Notes under the pieces: model-generated
Told to the model about the DNA's origin: nothing
The model's database searches: none
The model's input: only the letters and a program-made list of their open reading frames with translations
Position numbers and translations under genes: made by a program
Source: Auricularia sp. M13
Taxonomy: Eukaryota > Basidiomycota > Agaricomycetes > Auriculariales > Auriculariaceae
DNA: 64,000 bases
Assembly (NCBI GenBank): GCA_037042915.1
Contig: CM073202.1
Span: forward strand, 1,550,001 to 1,614,000
Direction of reading: 5' to 3'
Part shown: in pieces, positions 47,134 through 59,493 of the stretch
Layout of the letters: every line of letters starts with the position of its first letter
How positions within the stretch are numbered: the first letter of the stretch is position 1

Positions 47134-48720
47134 CTACGAACGAATTTGAGCATCAGATTCTACATCTTGAGTGACTTCCCCAAATATCGGTGCTGGCTGT
47201 CGATCCTTGTCGATTCCATGGCCATCCGCAAGTTCCAAGCCCCAAGGACCGTCCAGAATATCTTTTTCCCACTTCCGCACCAGCAAGCCAACGATGGGCG
47301 GCCCCAGCAACGTGCAGAGCAGGATGGCCCATATGGCCTCGAGGAATGGTTCCTCGCCCAGCACGCCGTCCGAATTAGCCACGGTGGCAATGAGCACGCC
47401 GATTTCGCCGCGGGCGACCAGTGCTCCCGACAAACAGTGCGGGCACAAGAGAGGAGCGCCATTGGCGAGGCGCGATGGCGAGCGGCCATATGCCAGCGAG
47501 CAGCTTTGCGGTGGCCATGAGCATTGTGTATACTAGGCCGCGCCAGACGCGTTTGCCGGTGAAGAGGTCAGGAAAGGTATGGAGAATCCGATCTACAGAG
47601 ACAGTGGGTGAGCGGCATTGAAATATGCACGTCCGGGCAGCGTACCGACGCGAAGAAGAGGGGCGCAAGAACGTAGTCTTGCACAGACTTGATGTACGCG
47701 TCGTAGGCATGTCTTGCGTTGAGCGCAGGGAGAAGGGACAGGCAGACCCCGGCAAGAAACGCGCCAAGGAGGACGGATGTTCCCGCCCAGAAAGCCACAG
47801 CAACGAAGGCGCACAGGAGAGTGACAACGGCGAATAAGGATGTCTGGGGAAAGTGTGAAAATCGCGCCGACAACGGCCGGAGAAGTAAGGCGGCGAGAGG
47901 AAACACAGTCGCCATGAGCACCGCGGCGAGGATTGGGCGGCCAATTGTCCATCCGAGTGAAGTTGTGGATCCCGAATCTCCCAGAGAGGAAAGCACGCTC
48001 AGCAAGATGAGACCGACGACTAAGTTCAAAACCATCGGTAAGACCACTCTTTTGACGCTTTGTATTCACGCACCATCATCAATCAAGGCAGCCGCGACAA
48101 GTACCGTCCCAATGCGCGTTTTGATTAGACCTTGGGACGAGTTTCCCGACGACGTTGCCTGTAGGACGAAGAAGGTCGTTCCGAGCGATGTCGAAGACAG
48201 GGAAGCTCCAGCAGCAAATGCCTGCAGCATCGGATAACCAAAGGCAGCACCGAACAGGGCGAATGACAGCGCAATTGGCAACGCAATCCCCGTCAACGCA
48301 ACAGCAAAGAAAGTGCTGCATTATTGAGAAACATCTGTGGCTCAAAGTCGAGACCGCCTGGCGACAAATTAGCATGTTCTGCCCCATGGTGCAAGTGCAC
48401 GACAAGGAGCTTCCCAGCGCCGGGGTAGTGATAAAGTCCACAATGAAGAGGATATTTGCAGCATACAGCAGCTTACCTTCAAAAACAATGATGACGAGAC
48501 CAAGGTATCCACAGACGAGGATAAATTGCAGCCATTCATGCGGTAGGATGTCGGCGAGAGGAGGGCCAAATATGATGCCAATAGCAATCTCTCCCAAAAG
48601 CCCAGCGTAGACGGCGCGGTCCGCAATCCAGCGAGCTATATTGAGCAAGTATAGGAAGCTACTTAGCACGAGCAGCTGGACAGCACCGGGTTCGTGGTAT
48701 TGCACATAACCCCCAGCCAT
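47134..48720 (-). CDS. CPA2-type cation/H+ antiporter (Kha1/KefC-like)
   Basis: A multi-pass Na+(K+)/H+ exchanger of the CPA2 group, in an organelle or plasma membrane. The ATG at 48720 starts MAGGYVQYHEPG, then helices VLSSFLYLLNIARWIADRAV, AGLLGEIAIGIIFGPPLADI, FILVCGYLGLVIIVFEGGLD, SFAVALTGIALPIALSFALF, the signature SLSSTSLGTTFFVL, ALIDDVVGLILLSVLSSLG (with the ion-binding Asp pair), PILAAVLMATVFPLAALLL, SVLLGAFLAGVCLSLLP and ARGEIGVLIATVANSDGVL. The end is a short acidic tail with the stop at 47134. Five or so introns. There is no C-terminal TrkA-N or universal-stress domain as in some bacterial relatives. An ATG further upstream (48897) is in frame with a longer leader, but the conserved region starts at 48720. 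Confidence 0.85.
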
Positions 48721-48911
48721 TTTGGCGTTATCGTTGCACAAAAGCGGCTGACTCTCGGAGTTGATAATCGACACAAGACCCCATGCGACAGCTTTAGGCA
48801 CTTGAGACTCGAGAAAGAGGCGATGGTAGCGGTATGAGGTCAAGACGCGGGTCGCCCAGCGCCGGCGTTGTCCGATCGAATTTTGAACGTCACCCAAGTT
48901 GAGCGCGACGA

Positions 48912-51009
48912 ATGCACCGTGCGGCGGCCTCGCGAACGGCCCTTAGCGTAGCCAAGCAAACTGGCGGGCGCAGGGTGCGTACCGAAGCTCTTCATATCAC
49001 CCTCAGTTCTCACCAGCGCAACGAGCAGACGTTTGCAGATGTCGCAGCTGGAAAGCCCAAACGACGCGTGCTCCCGCGACTTGTGGGCGCCGCGGCGGTC
49101 GCGGGCGTGGCCTTCTACGCGGGCAGCACGGCGCTTGCGCTGAACAGCGAGCCGTACCGCGACTTTTTCGTCGAGGCCGTGCCCGGCGCGGAGCGTATCC
49201 TGCAGGAATGCGAGCGCATGGGCTGGAATGGCCTCGGACTGTCCAAGAAGGCCAAGGACACCGTCGACAAGGCCAAGGAGAGCGAGCGGGCCCGCCTGCA
49301 CGAACAGCTCCAGCAGCGTGCCGCTGCTGCACGGGAGCGCGTGCAGGAGACCAAGACGAAGGGCAAGGCCGTCGCCGAGGCACTCACGACCAAGGTCAAC
49401 CGCGGCGCTGAGAAGACAGACGAGAAGGCGCACCAGGCGAAGGATGCGGTCGTGGCGGCCGCGATCAACGTCAAGGACAAAGTCGAGCACGCCGCGACGG
49501 CCGTCAAGGAGGATCTCAAGCATGCCACCGCGGAACCCGCGACAGTATTCTCTGATGGCGTCCACGAGCTCGTGAGGATGGTCGAGGAGGCTCTCAAGGA
49601 CACCTCCAAGCCCGCTTCGACTCCAGTCTCGCAGCCTGAGCCTGCCGAACCCTCCAATGTCTACAAAGGCACTCTTCCCATCGGATTCGAACCTCCACCA
49701 GGCTACGTTTCACCCAAGGCCGCCAAAGCGGCTGCTCCATCTCCACCCACCACTCCCACGACCGCCGACTCTGTCTCCCTTGGTGAACTCGCCTCAGCAG
49801 ACCCGCAAATCGCGCGTCTCGCCGCGACTATCGCCACGCTCACACGCATCGCGCAAGAGAACCCCGCGGCAGCAGCCAGTGTACAAGCAGCTCTCACCGA
49901 CGCGCGCGACTCGCTTGTATCTATATCGTCGCGCCTGAACGCCGTGCCGTCGCAGATCGCGCAGGAGGTACACGCGCAGCTCGAGAAGCGCGAGAAGGAG
50001 CACACGCGTGCCGTACTCGAGCTCGAGATGAGCGCGCAGAACCGGTTCGACGAACAGGAGGACATGTGGCGCGCCGCGTTCGAGGCCGAGCGCCGCAAGC
50101 TCGCCGACGCGTACAAGACCAAACTCCAGGCTGAGCTCGACGCGCATACTGCGTTGATCGAGGAGCGGTGCGTCCAAGTCATCCATTACATTCCACACGT
50201 CGAGCACTCAACACTTCAACTGTGAAGGTTAAAGCAAGAGGTGATTGCGCAGGGTATTGAACTCCAGCGGCGCTGGATCCGCGAGATCAAAGTGAAGGTC
50301 GAGCAGGAGCGCGCCGGCCGGCTCGCGAAGTTGGACGAGCTTTCCGCTGAGGTGAAGCGGCTCGAGGCGACAACGGCCGACAACGCGGCGTACCTCGCGG
50401 AGAACCTGCGCATCCACAAGGTCGCCTCCGCCGCCCGCGCGCTGGCCGCGGTGCTCGCCCGACCGCAGCGCACGCCTTTCCGCGCGGAGCTGCGCGCACT
50501 CGCGAGCAGCGCGGATGGCGAGGAGGTCATCGCAACGGCGGTCGCGGCGCTCGACGCGAGCGACATCCCGGACGTCGGCGTCGACCCGCTGCCCGACCTT
50601 GCGGCGTGGTTCACGGAGGGCGTCGAGCCCGACGTGCGCCGCGTCGCGCTTGTCCCGGAGCGCGGCGGTGTGCTCGCGCATGCGGCCAGCGCCGTGCTCT
50701 CCAACGCGGCTTTCGCACGGCGGGGTCTTGTGGAGGGGAGTGACGCACTCAGTGTGCTCTCGCGCGCGGCATATCACATCGAGCGCGAGGACATTGACAG
50801 CGCGTGCCGCGAGCTCAACCAGCTGGAGGGCTCTGCACGGCAAGTCGCGTCGGAGTGGCTCGAGGCCGCGCGCAGACGGCTGCAAGTACAACAAGCGCTC
50901 GATGTGCGTACTGTCAAATTGTTTTGTCGATCCTCTTCTTGCACCTACTAACGTCGATCTGCAGGTTGTGCAAGCGGCAGCAACGCTGGACTCTCTCATG
51001 GTCGTTTGA
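48912..51009 (+). CDS. MIC60: MICOS complex subunit Mic60 (mitofilin)
   Basis: The core subunit of the MICOS complex, which shapes crista junctions at the mitochondrial inner membrane. The N-terminus is a basic presequence (MHRAAASRTALSVAKQ) followed by RRVLPRLVGAAAVAGVAFYAG, the single inner-membrane anchor. A long Lys/Glu/Ala coiled-coil region occupies the middle. The conserved mitofilin C-terminus includes QEVIAQGIELQRRWIREIKV, EELRALASS-like segments, PLPDLAAWFTEGVEPDVRRV, SVLSRAAYHIEREDIDSAC and ELNQLEGSARQVASEWLEAA, ending ATLDSLMVV with TGA 51007-51009. Introns are near 50168-50230 and 50904-50964. A 42-nt stretch, 48975-49016, has GT..AG ends and is a multiple of three, so it may be a third intron or coding sequence. 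Confidence 0.9.
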
Positions 51010-51249
51010 CGGCGATCGAGTACATGATTGGCGGGACTGGTACGGCCACGTCGGGACCCGTTGCCAGCGTAGATAGCGACCGTTGCGAACGCTCCAGTAT
51101 TCTAGAGAGAGCAGCCAATGGCAGTATGTAAACCGAACCAAGATTCACAATCCTTCTCATTGTAAACATCATCGTCAATCTACATGACCGTGTAGAGTGC
51201 CAAAGCCCAAGACCTCGCTCACCAGGAGCAGGACGTGGCTGACTGGCGC

Positions 51250-51975
51250 TTAGCTCAAGTTAGACATGATGTACATCAATCCGAGCCCGAGGATGCCGCC
51301 AAAGCCGACGACGACGACAGTGGCAGGCGTGTTGAGCACCTCGACGCGGAGGCCGTTCAGTCCGGGCGACACGGTGAGCGCGAGGGCGAGCGTTTGGTTC
51401 CCCTGCGATTTGCACGCTCCCACATACGCTGGCGGCTTGGGATTAGCACAGGTACAGGGGTGAAGGAAACTGGACAGGACGGCACCTGCGAGGGCGGTGC
51501 TGGCACCAAACTTGGGGTCGAACGGCTCGGTGTTGGTGCGAACAAGGTAGTCGAGGTCGCATTGGATGCACTTCTGGATCAACATCCCCGTACTGGGCTG
51601 GCAGAGGCAGCTGTTGTCCGTCGGACTGCAGGCCTGCAACAATTTGTTTGAATTTGGCTGGCGCTTGTGGCCAGTCTAATGGCGCACCATGATGCTCTTC
51701 ATCGCCATGTCGCACATCGGCGCACACTGCAAACTGACTCAGAACCACTATAGCAGCCAGGAATAATCGGTCTCATACCACTTGCGTGTAAGGACCCTCA
51801 GGGAAGGTAATGAGGGCCTGGGCGGAGATGTTCGTTTTGGCGTCCGGGAACGGGATGTCCAACGCCAGAGCTGGTTGCTAGGTCAGCGAAGAGCGGCCGA
51901 ATCAATGAGCACTAAGTTCTGACCGTGGCCAGCCACGGTGAGAAGGAAGGAGAGCTTGAAAATGAAGGAGAGCAT
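51250..51975 (-). CDS. Small Cys-rich secreted protein, probably GPI-anchored
   Basis: Predicted start at 51975 with a signal peptide (MLSFIFKLSFLLTVAGHG). After an intron come ALALDIPFPDAKTNISAQAL and ITFPEGPYTQV, then a Cys-rich core (CAPMCDMAMKSI, ACSPTDNSCLCQPSTGMLIQ, KCIQCDLDYLV) whose spacing recalls fungal CFEM-like or other 8-Cys extracellular domains. The C-terminus is hydrophobic (VVVVGFGGILGLGLMYIM), fitting a GPI signal, with the stop at 51250. The usual CFEM consensus is not fully met, so the family stays open. Head-to-head with the nucleoporin gene; 103 bp separate the start codons. Confidence 0.6.
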
Positions 51976-52078
51976 GGTCGGTATGAAGACGAGCAAGAAT
52001 TAGGTGGTGGTGGTAAGAGGCACGGCCGCTTTCATCCCTCCAACTCCGCACGCACCTGCCTTTCAACCGCGTCCGCAA

Positions 52079-53735
52079 TGTCTAGCTTTTTTGCCACTCC
52101 TCCGGCAGGGGTACGCTGGTATTTACAGGACAATTACGCGTAATACTGAGAATTTTGATAGTCTACCGGGACGACGTTCGGCGCATTTGGGCAACAGAAC
52201 CAGCAGCAACAACAGCAGCCACAGCAACCCTCGGGCTTTGCTGGCTTTGGCGCGCAGCAACCGGCTCAGCAGCCCGCAGCCGGGGCGTTTGCTGGATTTG
52301 GCCAGCAGAACCAGCAACAGCAGCAACAGCAGCAGCAACCGTACGCACGCGTCGTTCGCGCGACATACCGCGTTCTAATTGTTGCATCCACAGAGCCAGT
52401 GGGTTTGCAGGGTTCGGTCAATCTACCGCCCAGCAGCCGTGCGTAGTCTACTTTTCGACCTTTCGATGCGCGTTTGACGCGTCGTAACACTGTAGATCGA
52501 CCTCGACTGGCTTCGGTGGCTTTGGACAGTCCACAATGTGCGTCGGGTTGTGCAATGCTCGTTTTACGATAACTCACCGTGGGTCAGCTTTGGAAATAAT
52601 GGCCAGCAGCAGCAACAGCAACAACAGCCGTGTGTTCTGCCGATTTCGTACTTACTATTGGCTGAGACTCGACATAGCGCGGGGACAAATAGCTTCGCTG
52701 GATTCGGTCAACCACAGCAGCAGCAGCAGCAGCAGCAACAACAACAGGCAGCGTATGTGCATTACCCGACAATATCCAGATGCGGGCTTTGACCTCGCAT
52801 TCATTCTTACAGTAACGCGCCTGTCTTGACGCGCACAACGAAATTTAACGACCTGCCAGACAACATCAAATCCGTATTAGAAGGGCTAGAGTACACCACT
52901 CCTCTCCCATAACTCTGTGCAATTTCTTACTCGCCTTTCAGAGCGCACATCCAGGGCAACATCGCCATAAGCACCGAACTCGGCACCCGCTCCTCCAAGC
53001 AGAAATCGGAGGATGCGACGCAGCCCATCCGCGCGGTGAACAGGGTGCGCCGTCTCTGAACTCCCGTTATGTATCAGTACGTCGTTTCTGACTCTGAGCC
53101 TCATTCAGGAAGCAGTGGCGATATCCAACATGCTGGAAGGCGACGTGGCCGCGACGCGCTTCCTCAAGGAGCGCGTCGACCAAGCTAACCAGGACCTTGT
53201 GCTCGCTACTCGCATCCTGGACGGGTACAAGAACCATGCGCAGCACGGGCAGAACTTGAAGAATCACGCCTCTTTCCCTCTCGAGTGCGTCCGAGCCAGT
53301 TTCAGGCAAGGTATCCTACAAAATTCACATTCTTCGTCCCTGTCCAGATTCTTCCAGCGTGAAGCGGTGGATCTGAAGGAGAAACTGCAGTGGTGCAAGA
53401 GTGTCATGGAGGTGTGCAAATTCCTACTGCATGCGCGTTCCCGTTGTTCTGACGAAAAACAGCAAATCGAGCGCAAACTGGCCTCGTCTCAAAAACCGGT
53501 GCAGCAACAAGGTAGATATTTTTCCATATTCTCTTTGCAGCAGCATACTGATGCTTATGCACACCCACCAGCCGCATTAGCCGCGACTATGCAAGCACAG
53601 CACAACACATTCATGGCGCTCGCGGCGAGCGTCGCGCAGGTGCACGCAGAGGTCGAGCGCGTCAAGGCCGCCTACACCGCGCTCTTCCGCGCAAAACACG
53701 GCGCAGCGTACGACCCGTTCCAAGACACGCACTGA
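52079..53735 (+). CDS. NUP49: FG-repeat nucleoporin of the Nup58/Nup45 (yeast Nup49) type
   Basis: A central-channel nucleoporin. The ATG at 52079 starts MSSFFATPPAG; after an intron the protein has repeated FG units (TTFGAFGQQ, SGFAGFGAQQ, GAFAGFGQQN, GFGGFGQS, NSFAGFGQPQ) separated by poly-Gln, the cohesive FG domain lining the pore. The C-terminal half is alpha-helical: RTTKFNDLPDNIKSVLEGLE, GNIAISTELGTRSSKQKSED, ATRFLKERVDQANQDLVLAT, QREAVDLKEKLQWCKSVME, ALAATMQAQHNTFMALAASV and VERVKAAYTALFRAKHG, the pattern of the Nup58 coiled coil that pairs with Nup54 and Nup62. At least eight introns, several within the FG region, so exon borders there are approximate. The stop is at 53735. Confidence 0.8.
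52186..52748 (+). repeat. CAG/CAA microsatellites coding poly-Gln spacers between FG repeats
   Basis: Four glutamine tracts lie in separate exons around 52190-52215, 52309-52341, 52602-52628 and 52720-52748. Confidence 0.7.
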
Positions 53736-53798
53736 TCGATGATCCCGCCCTGTTCGTTTGTGTACGATATCCGACCGTATTATAGTACATAATGCAGC

Positions 53799-56700
53799 TC
53801 ACGGCGACGTCTCCGCGTCCCCACGAGACGTGAGGATGAGGCCGAAGTTGAGTCCAATAGCGCCGATGAGGACAAGACACAGCACGGTCGGCCCGTAGGG
53901 GTCGTAGTACAGCGCGTCGGCCGCGCGCGCGCGCAGTTTAAGCGCGCGGTGGACGAAGATGAAGGCCGAGTAGGCCAGCGCCAGCAGCGCGGCGAGCGTA
54001 AACGCGCCGGCGCTGATCAGGCTTTTCCTATCGGAAAGGTCGAACCCGCCGTCCGCCGTCTCGCTCGAGAAGTTGAGCAACGTCGTGGGAATGAAGGCGA
54101 TCAGGACTGAGAATTGGAGCCATTGCTAGACGATATCTTATGAGATCAAGTCTAGGAGACCAGGGTGCGACCACGTACGAGGAATGTGCGCTCGGACGCG
54201 AAGTACACCTTGGGCTCGATGCGCACGGGCACAGCGATGCGCGTCCCGCGTGGTGCAGTCCACTCGCGTAGCAGCTGTACCTGCTCCTCCGCCTCCGTGA
54301 CCGTCGACGCCTCGCGGCTCTCGGCTCCCTCCCCATCCCGCCGGTCGCGCTCGCCATCAGACTCGTCGTCCGCCTGCTCCCGCTCCTCCTCAAAAACGAC
54401 GCTCGGCCGCTTGGACAGTTTATTGCGGAACGATATGTCAAACGCCGTGGCCGTGGCGAGGGGGTCGATGGACAGATTGCGCGGCCGCGACGGCACACTC
54501 GTCCCCGTGCTAGTACCAGCGCCGGCAGCTGCGCTGCTGGAGCCCGCGTCGCCCTCCTGCATCGCGGCCGCATGTTCCAGCAAGAAGCGCTCGCGGAAGG
54601 ATGACGCCTCGGCGAGCTCTGCAGCGGAGACGCGCACAAGGCGCCCTTCCTCATCTGGTGCGGCGATACGAATGCCTTGAGGCTCGTCGTCCTCGCCTTC
54701 CGACTGAGGCTCGGCATACGGATATTCGCCCGTCGGCGTCAGCAGCACGGGGCTGCTGCTCGCGCCGGACGGGGTATGTGACGTCCCGCCAGAGCCGCGC
54801 GAACCGGACGGCCGCGAGATGTGCAGGGCGCCGGTATCGGGTTTGCGGATGTCGACGTCCACTGAATCGGCATTTAGAGTTTGCTTGTGATTGACAATAT
54901 GTGCGCTGCTTACTCTGTGGTAGCCAGAAAGGTACAAGGTCCACGCGATTCGGCAGCAAGGTTGCACATCCATGAATGAACTTGCTGTTGAGAATCAGCG
55001 CCTGTCTGTGCGATGCCGAAACGTAAAGCTTCATACCTGAACTTTGGGACGCTCTCGACCAGATGCGAGCTAACGAGCTGGCGCACCCACTCTGGTGGCT
55101 CCTGCCCAAATTGCGTCTGCAGCTTGACTTCTAGAACACCATATCTGCGCGTGTTATAAAGCTGTCTCGGCACCAGAAGACTGGTAGCAAATGCACGCTT
55201 ACGGGAAAAGTTCTTTGTCTTCAGGAGGCAGTTGATCAAAAGGCCAGTCGATGCCAATATCCTCACGCCGCCAATTGTCCCCCGAACGAATGCGGCCATC
55301 CCAGTTATCTTCCCGAACCATGGTTAACTCTGTGTCCAACGAGATGCGCACCCGCGCGTCGCCAGGCAGCTGGAACGCCGTGCGATTATAGAACGTCCGC
55401 ATCACTTTGACCATTGCTTCAGCCTTCACTGCAACGCTCGATGGGAGAAAAAGCGCACCAGGCTTCAACCGCTTCTCCAAAATGGACTGTTGCACCTCGT
55501 CCGCGAGCACGCGCATATTCTCGACCTCCTGCGGCGTCTTCTTGCCCTTACTGAGCATGGCAGCAAAATCCGCGTCCATGTTGTACTCGCCGCGCAGGTA
55601 CGCGTTGACGTGCTCGGCCTTGATGGGGAAGCGCGACTTGACGGACTTCTCGCCCGTCCAGTCCTCGCGGTGCGTCTTGCGCTCGACGAAGATCTGGCGG
55701 TTGTCCACGTCGCCGTACCACCGCAGCCGGATCGCCTCCGCGCCCTCCGTCTTCTCGAGACGACCCAGGTAGAGGTCGAGATCCTCGTTGTCCATGTAGA
55801 TGCTCGTGATGGCTGCATGCTCGTGTCAGCGATGTGCATGTGGAATCTTGACTGGGTAAGACGTGCCAGAGTCTTTGGGTTCGAACTCCTTGTCAGAGTT
55901 GAATACTGCCAGCAGAAAGCGGAGTTAGTTCTGTAGATTTAAGAACGATTCTGAATTACCCAAGACCGGGAGATGTCGAAGAATGGCGAGTTTGAGATGG
56001 ACGAGGTTGTCTGGATGAACCTGATCACGGTCAGACCAACGTGTAGGACGCGGCGATAGATTGAATATACCCAATATTTCGTGGTTTGCCGCACAAATGC
56101 GCTTTGACTGCCTCCAGCGCTGGAATCTCCTTGGACGGGATGTCCCCTCGTTCGCACGAGGTCGTATAAGCGGGAGAGCTTGACGATGATCCCATCCCCT
56201 GCAACCAGCGTCAATCCTTCTCCCAATCACGTTTCGAGGTCTTACTGACAGTTGTACTTGTAAAATGGCCGCTTTTCGAGGAATGCGCGAAGGAAAGTGG
56301 TCTTGAGCGAGATGCCCGTTTGTTTCTGTTACGTAACCGGGCGATCAGCATATAGGCGACGCACGTTCGTGGTCGCCGTGACGTACGTCGTGTTTCTTGA
56401 CGATTTTCATGAAGCCGGTGAAGTTGAGCTTGGAGTAGAGCGCGAGGTCGTGCACGTCGGCGACGAGAATGGCGACCTCCTCCTCGAGCGCGCGGAACTT
56501 GTCGTCGAGGTCGGCAGAGACGTCGGACGCGTCGCCGTCGTCCTGCGGCGGTTGCAGCATTTCCTCGTCCACATGCGCGTCCTGGATGCCGTTCCCGTTG
56601 CGGGCCGGCGGGGCGTTGTCGGCGGAGAGCTGGCCGTTGTTGTCGAGCTGGTCGAGGTCGTTGCCCTGGTCGTTGCTGACGAGCGCCTGGACGTCGATCT

Positions 56701-57098
56701 CAGCTGCCCGGATTCGGTTCATGAGCTCTGACGTCTGGGCGGCAGGCGATAAGCATTGGGTTGCTGGGACAGCTCAGCAGCGGGCATGCCTTGTCCTTCT
56801 GAAACCGGTAGACCTTCTCGAGCTCGCTGGCGAGCAGCGCCTTGAAGTGGTCCTCGTCCTCGTCCGTCCAGTGCGTCTCCGTTGTGCGCTGCTTCAGCTG
56901 CTTCTTCAGCGCATTGTAGTCCTGGCCCAGGGTCAGCTCTCGGGCCCACGTTGCGCGCACGGGCTCAGGCGGGGCACGCACGAGGTAGAAGGATCGCCAG
57001 GCGGCATATCGCTCGCTCGTCAGCTTGCGGCCGAACTGAGGGACGTAGACGGGCGTCAGGCTGGGGCCGCAGCGAGCACAGGCAGCACGGACCTTCAT
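53799..57098 (-). CDS. VTC4: Vacuolar transporter chaperone 4, polyphosphate polymerase
   Basis: Catalytic subunit of the VTC complex, which makes polyphosphate from ATP and moves it into the vacuole. The start at 57098 (MK, then an intron) leads into an SPX domain: [64 protein letters not shown] and [14 protein letters not shown] senses inositol pyrophosphates. The VTC catalytic tunnel domain follows: [88 protein letters not shown] and [19 protein letters not shown]. Then an acidic linker, [15 protein letters not shown], and three C-terminal helices (DUF202/VTC1-like) ending [11 protein letters not shown], stop 53799. About twelve introns. Length and domain order match the family. Confidence 0.93.
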
Positions 57099-57187
57099 GG
57101 GCGCCTGGCTAAATGCTTGGGCGCACGTTGGCACTGAAGCTGCACCGGATAACTCCGCACGCGACTTGGGACTTGCCGTCTTGCCCA
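57099..57187. promoter_or_regulatory. 89-bp shared upstream region of VTC4 and GTR2
   Basis: The start codons of the divergent genes are 89 bp apart, so their promoters overlap. No TATA box seen. Confidence 0.45.
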
Positions 57188-58621
57188 ATGTCGCGTTCCG
57201 CCCACAACGACCAGCCAGCCACCAATGGCGACGCAAAACAGTCCCCGTGCTCCAAGATCCTGCTTATGGGCCAGCGCCGGTGTGTACAAAATTTGTTACT
57301 TTTTTCTTGTTACTTACTTGAATGCAACTTCAGGAGCGGCAAGACGTCCGCCAGGGAGGCCGTCCTGCTCAACATGCCGCCCAAGCAGACCTTCTATCTC
57401 GAGTCCACGACCCGCATCACAAAGACACGCCTCGAGTACGCGTTCTCTGCCCGTGCGCCGCGTGGCCGCTGAGCGTTCGCAGCTCCATCGTGCCGTTCGA
57501 AATCTGGGACTGTCCGGCCTCGACGACCATCGAGACGCTTGGCGCACCACTCTCCGAGTTCTCCAGCCTGCTCTACTTCATCGACGTCCAGGTACGCGGC
57601 AGGCGGTGCTCAATACGCAGCAGCGCCAGCGCTGACCCCCTCCCAGGATACCTACAATGTCCCCATTACCAAGTTCACCGGCTTGGTCATCGACGCCATG
57701 CGCGAAAACCCAGACATCCATTTCGAGGTGCTCGTCCACAAGGCCGAGTCGCTGCCTGAAGACTACCGTGTTGGTGCGTTGCCGTCGCGCTGTCCGGGCG
57801 CCTATTTCCCCGGCTTTTCTTGACTCACCCATCCATATCTTATCAACTCTATACGTACACAGAAAACTTCCGCCTGATCCAGAACAGACTCTCGGACGAG
57901 CTCGAGGACCACGGCGTCGACCTGCGCGACGTGCACCTCAACTACCATCTGACTTCCATTTACGACCACTCCCTCTGGGAAGCCTTCTCGCACATCGTCC
58001 AGCGTAACTTTGCCGCGGACTTCCTCGAGGAATGCCTCAACCTCTTTTGCGCTGTATGTCCCAATCTAGCTCGCACCACTGCCCAGGCCTGCCTAACGCC
58101 CAACGTGCGCAGAATTCGCAAATACAGAAAGCCTTCATTTTCGACATCGCCACGCGAATATACCTCGCGACGGACTCCACACCCGTCGACCCAGCGGATT
58201 ATGCGCTGTGCTGGGACTACTTGAACACATTGCGACAATTTGAACCGTTATTTAGGTTCGGGATCCTCGCCACCATCGCTTTATGGGCTGAGCTCTGACC
58301 ACGACAACTCCAGCCCGCAGGGTAAAGTTGGGAAGCCTGAATCCTGGTCCACCAGCGTCGTCCGGCTGAACTCGAATACGACGAACATCGTCATTGCCTA
58401 CTGGCAAATAAATACGTGCGTCGTCTTTCCATTCATCTCGCACAGGTCCTGACATCGATATCCATTACAGGCATCTAGGTGTGGTGGCCATCCTACCAGC
58501 CGAGACATTCCAGCAGCACGTCGCGCTCATCGACTACAACCTCGTGTACTTCCGCGAGGGCGTGCAAGAGGGCTGCGAGCTCCTCACGGGCACCATTGAC
58601 TCTGAGCTTGCGCGTGAATAG
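57188..58621 (+). CDS. GTR2: Rag GTPase GTR2 (RagC/D type)
   Basis: A Ras-like GTPase that pairs with GTR1 (RagA/B) on the vacuole to report amino-acid supply to TORC1. The ATG at 57188 starts MSRSAHNDQPATNGD. G1 is LLMGQRRSGKTS, followed by FYLESTTRITK, the G3 region PFEIWDCPAST, LLYFIDVQDTYN, HFEVLVHKAESLPEDYRV (G4 region) and QNRLSDELEDHGVDLRDVHL. The C-terminal roadblock-type dimerisation domain has SIYDHSLWEAFSHIVQRN, QIQKAFIFDIATRIYLATDS, STSVVRLNSNTTNIVIAYW and NLVYFREGVQEGCELLTG, stop 58619-58621. About seven introns. GQRRSGKTS and the heterodimer domain separate it from GTR1. It is divergent from VTC4, a pairing that places two nutrient-sensing genes together. Confidence 0.9.
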
Positions 58622-59493
58622 TCTGCGCAGCTCGATGCGACAAACGTACCCATGATCAGATTGTGCCGCCGTTCTTTCTCTTGGCCAATAGCTGTCGCGC
58701 TTTTCTTTTGGATGCTGCGTTTCTGCGGACGCTCGGTGGACCGTGGATGCTCTCGCTTTCATGCACGCCCTCCATATCACATCTAGACTAGAGTCCATCT
58801 AATGTTACTGGTAGTAAAGCCGCCTTGTACTGACCGCCAATCGAAGTGTTGCTTACGCGTTCCGCTGCCTGACTGCTGGACATGTTCATTGCGTTTTGGT
58901 CGCCTCGACTGCTTGGATGAACATCACGACTCGGACTTGCCCGCTATCCTGTACTTGCGACTCAATCAAAGGACCGCACGCAAGCAAGCATCCAGATGCA
59001 CCTATATGCCAGGATCGCCACGATCTTCAATCATGCCTGATCTGCGATGGATATCATGGCGGTGCGGGATAGTCCGGCGAGCACTTCGACGTCGACGATT
59101 GCATGTTGGCATGGTCGACGTCTCTAGCGCCGCGGACAAGGCCATAGCAACATCCAGGCACCACACACCACCGCGTTTGGGACACAGCGTGCCTCAGAAC
59201 GCAATGCCCAGACTTTTCGGCCATCCGCGCCCGTAAAACCGGTGCCCGTCACAAGCGGCGTCGGGCCTCGAGGCTGTCCCAAGCGTCCTGGCCGGCGCCA
59301 GCTGTTGATGCATTACGCTGTTATGTACAACTCTGAGTAAGTATAAAGCCGGGCGGCCGATGCTCAAAATGGCGAATCCTCCTTTCCCTTCATCTTCGTC
59401 TTGGTCGTTTGCTTTGCTTCGGGCATTCTTCAACTTCAAGCCCTTGCTCTTTTCTTTTCGCTTTAACATTACTATTTCTTTGGCGACTACGTT
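58622..59493. other. 870-bp intergenic region, no gene seen
   Basis: Apart from a TATA box for the downstream LysM gene I see no feature. A minus-strand frame at 59194-59469 is Lys-rich but lacks support. Confidence 0.5.
59342..59348 (+). promoter_or_regulatory. Candidate TATA box of the LysM protein gene
   Basis: TATAAAG, sense orientation, about 146 bp upstream of the ATG at 59494. Confidence 0.4.

Noticed and set aside
49683-49695. GGATTCGAACC, the reverse of a perfect tRNA B box
   Set aside because: It codes IGFEPPPGY in MIC60, and no A box or cloverleaf lies at the right distance.
55866-55880. GGTTCGAACTCC, another B-box-like string
   Set aside because: It lies within the VTC4 gene (EFEPK codons on the minus strand); no tRNA fold.
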